A stretch of DNA of 64,000 nt. It comes from Cryobacterium flavum (GTDB lineage Bacteria; Actinomycetota; Actinomycetes; Actinomycetales; Microbacteriaceae). Where the stretch lies: positions 355,978 through 419,977 of the forward strand of contig NZ_FNIB01000002.1 in NCBI RefSeq assembly GCF_900103805.1, written 5' to 3'. Of this stretch, positions 62,395 to 64,000 are shown piece after piece (within the stretch, counting starts at the first letter, position 1; every line of letters begins with the position of its first letter). The notes beneath the pieces are model-generated. The model made no database searches, was not told the DNA's origin, and saw only the letters and a list, made by a program, of their open reading frames with translations. Made by a program: the position numbers and the translations under genes.

Positions 62395-63831
62395 ATGTCG
62401 AATTCTCTTTCACCCCAGACTCGTGCCGCGATCATGAATTACGATCCGACCCAGCCTCACGCGCTGTCGATTATCGGGTTCTGCCGCTCTCTGAAGATCT
62501 CTCGGAGCGTGTTCTACAAGATCCGCGGGCGAGCTCTCCACGAGGCTGCTGCTGCGCTGCACCCACGCTCCCGCGCCCCGAATGTCCCAGCCCGGCGTTA
62601 TGGGCAGGTCGTCGTGAATGAGGTGGTGAAGATCCGCAAACAGCTCAAGACTGATGGCTGGGATTATGGTCCCCGCTCGATCTACTACGAAGCGGCCATG
62701 GATAGCGGGTTCCCTGGAGGGAAGGTCCCGTCGGTGGCGACGATCGCACGTCTTCTGGCCAGCGTTGGGCAGGTGGACGCGTCACCAAAGAAGCGACCGA
62801 AGTCGTCCTACATCCCGTTCGTGCGCGCGACGGCGATGTCGCTGTGGCAACTGGACGCGTTCGAGTACCGGCTGGCGAACGGGCAAACCGTCACGGTGTA
62901 TCAACTGCTCGACGACGCAAGCCGATACGACGTGGGCTCCGACGCGTATTCGCGTCATGAGAACAGTGCTGATGCCAAGGACGTACTCGAACGGGCAATC
63001 GCTGCATGCGGGGCACCCCAGGAAGTGTTATCGGATAACTCGATGGCGTTCAACCAGCTGCGCGCAGGCACGATCGGCTCCGTGGAGATCTTTCTGGCAT
63101 CGAAAGGCACCATGCCGATCAGCGGGCTGCCGGGCAAGCCCACCACACAGGGCAAGAATGAGCGCTCCCACCAGACGTTGATCCGTTTCCTCGACGCCGA
63201 TCGGCCGGCCACTCTCGAGCATCTCCGTGTCCGGATCCAGCGTTTCCGGGAGCACTACAACAACCGCCGACCGCATCAAGCCCTCGAACAAGCTACGCCG
63301 CGGGCGGCGTGGGACTTGCTTGAGCACACGCCAGCGACCGGGCCGATCCCGCTGTCGGTATTGGAAGCGAAAGCCTCGGAGTACCGGTGGGCTCGCGCTC
63401 GACGACAGTCAGACCTTCACCGGGCGTCGTTGACGATCTCCAAGTCCGGGCAGGTTATGCCCGACGACAACGCACGGCCGCAAACAGCGGATCAGTCACT
63501 TGTGGAGGTCACCAAAGCCAACCGGCAGGTCTACTTTCAGGGCTACCAGGTCTCCCTGCCGACGACGTACGCCGACCGCACGTTCTACCGGACGATCACC
63601 GACGACGCGTTCTTGCTCACCGATCCCGTCACCGCTGAGATCGTGTTCTCATTCCCGCTGCCGATGGTTGCGCTGAACGTCCGGGGCCGATACGTTGCCT
63701 CATACTCCATCCAGGGCGTTGGAGTGGCCCACCCGACGAAGCCCTGGGAACGCAAGAACGCGGAATATCAGACACAGTTCGCCCAGCGTCAGATTGATCT
63801 CCCCGCAGTGCTCGGTGAGCCAGGACGGTAG
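62395..63831 (+). CDS. IS481-family DDE transposase
   Basis: 478 residues. An N-terminal helix-turn-helix (IIGFCRSLKISRSVFYKIRGRA) precedes an integrase core: WQLDAFEY with Asp ~154, VLSDNSMAFN with Asp ~214 and GKNERSHQTLIRFL with Glu ~256. These are the three catalytic acids, in the D-D-E order typical of IS481/IS3 retroviral-type integrases. HYNNRRPHQALEQATPRAAW follows, as in IS481, and a ~170-residue C-terminal extension ends the protein. The frame is intact, so the element may be active. Confidence 0.92.
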   Translation: MSNSLSPQTRAAIMNYDPTQPHALSIIGFCRSLKISRSVFYKIRGRALHEAAAALHPRSRAPNVPARRYGQVVVNEVVKIRKQLKTDGWDYGPRSIYYEAAMDSGFPGGKVPSVATIARLLASVGQVDASPKKRPKSSYIPFVRATAMSLWQLDAFEYRLANGQTVTVYQLLDDASRYDVGSDAYSRHENSADAKDVLERAIAACGAPQEVLSDNSMAFNQLRAGTIGSVEIFLASKGTMPISGLPGKPTTQGKNERSHQTLIRFLDADRPATLEHLRVRIQRFREHYNNRRPHQALEQATPRAAWDLLEHTPATGPIPLSVLEAKASEYRWARARRQSDLHRASLTISKSGQVMPDDNARPQTADQSLVEVTKANRQVYFQGYQVSLPTTYADRTFYRTITDDAFLLTDPVTAEIVFSFPLPMVALNVRGRYVASYSIQGVGVAHPTKPWERKNAEYQTQFAQRQIDLPAVLGEPGR

Positions 63832-63902
63832 ATGTGCACGAAGCCATGAGACCCCGCGTCCACGAAGTACTGAGATCCACTGTCCACGATGTCACGCGAT
63901 TA
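63831..63902 (-). repeat. Right IS-end iterons (3 x 24 bp, inverted)
   Basis: Units at 63831-63854, 63855-63878 and 63879-63902. On the minus strand two of them read (G/A)TCTCA...CTTCGTG(G/C)AC, and the outermost reads CGTGACATCGTGGACAG. They mirror the left-end units. Confidence 0.82.
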
Positions 63903-63906
63903 CACA

Positions 63907-64000
63907 CCAATTAACCGCGCACGCGCCACCACCGACATCGGTGTGCGCGCCGAGACCGACCTTGGCAACGGGTCGCTGGCGTACCGAAACGGATGCCGCA
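63907..64000 (+). pseudogene. DUF222 / 13E12-type gene, resumed after the IS (continues past window)
   Basis: After the right target duplication a frame reads ARATTDIGVRAETDLGNGSLAYRNGC, a good fit to the next part of DUF222 proteins. It is offset by one base from the frame entering the IS on the left when one duplication copy is removed. The gene may have been shifted before the insertion, or the frame I prefer may be wrong. The gene runs out of the window. Confidence 0.65.

Larger units (their letters stand above)
62298..63906 (+). mobile_element. IS481-like insertion sequence, 1,609 bp
   Basis: Begins TGT and ends ACA, with 14-bp direct repeats (CCAATTAACCGCGC) at both sides. One plus-strand transposase gene fills it. 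Each end holds three tandem 24-bp units (left 62303-62374; right 63831-63902, inverted) built around TCTCA...CATCGTGGACA. The termini are imperfect inverted repeats; ATCGTGGAC is 16 nt from both ends. Confidence 0.9.

Noticed and set aside
1..64000. tRNA, rRNA, tmRNA genes or CRISPR arrays
   Set aside because: No cloverleaf-like sequence, rRNA segment or regularly spaced repeat with unique spacers was seen. The IS iterons are contiguous, not spaced.

Overview
The window is chromosomal DNA of a high-GC actinomycete. The conserved tsaE-tsaB-rimI-tsaD, alr, acpS, glmS, coaA and glmM genes, the str, S10, spc and alpha ribosomal operons, frequent GTG starts, a DUF222 (13E12-type) gene and a monoderm type IV pilus cluster without a secretin point to Microbacteriaceae. 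A Cryobacterium-like genus is my best guess, but that is inference. No tRNA, rRNA, CRISPR or phage genes were recognised.

Layout: 1-1058 is the end of a THUMP-like methyltransferase gene. It is followed by two small DUF4190-type membrane proteins and the tRNA t6A genes tsaD-rimI-tsaB (2146-4360). Between tsaB and its usual partner tsaE (11691-12215) lies about 7.3 kb of accessory DNA. This holds a tandem 30-bp repeat, a TauE/SafE permease, a quinone-oxidoreductase-like enzyme, an inverted decayed tauE/tsaB fusion fragment, and a divergent GntR / MatC-like transporter / CaiB CoA-transferase / carboxyltransferase module that looks suited to malonate or a similar dicarboxylate. Next come alr, acpS, glmS, coaA (+), glmM, rpsI, rplM and truA. 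A second accessory island (20171-24256: an OafA-like acyltransferase and a tandem pair of double-GNAT acetyltransferases) separates truA from rplQ.

From 24350 to 46038 the minus strand carries the core translation genes. In transcription order these are rpsL-rpsG-fusA-tuf, then (after a short secreted-protein gene) rpsJ-rplC-rplD-rplW-rplB-rpsS-rplV-rpsC-rplP-rpmC-rpsQ-rplN-rplX-rplE-rpsH-rplF-rplR-rpsE-rpmD-rplO-secY-adk-map-infA-rpmJ-rpsM-rpsK-rpoA-rplQ. Many junctions overlap by 1 or 4 nt. Strong hairpins sit at the larger gaps (rplO/secY, rpsK/rpoA, rplE/rpsH, after rplQ). No rpsN lies between rplE and rpsH and no rpsD before rpoA. rplM and infA share an identical 16-nt element immediately after their predicted -10 boxes.

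46478-49026 holds three hypothetical genes with copies of a GC-rich palindromic repeat centred on AGTTTATAAACT; a third copy lies between coaA and glmM. 49114-61745 is a type IV pilus locus. It has pilB-pilT-pilC, the major pilin pilA, minor pilins (PilV-, PilW- and PilX-like), prepilin peptidase pilD and the PilM/PilN/PilO alignment proteins. After a terminator there is a second PilT-type ATPase with an altered P-loop, followed by a 43-codon relic of a second pilC. The window ends with a DUF222/HNH-family gene split by an IS481-like element (62298-63906) that has 14-bp target duplications and three 24-bp iterons at each end.
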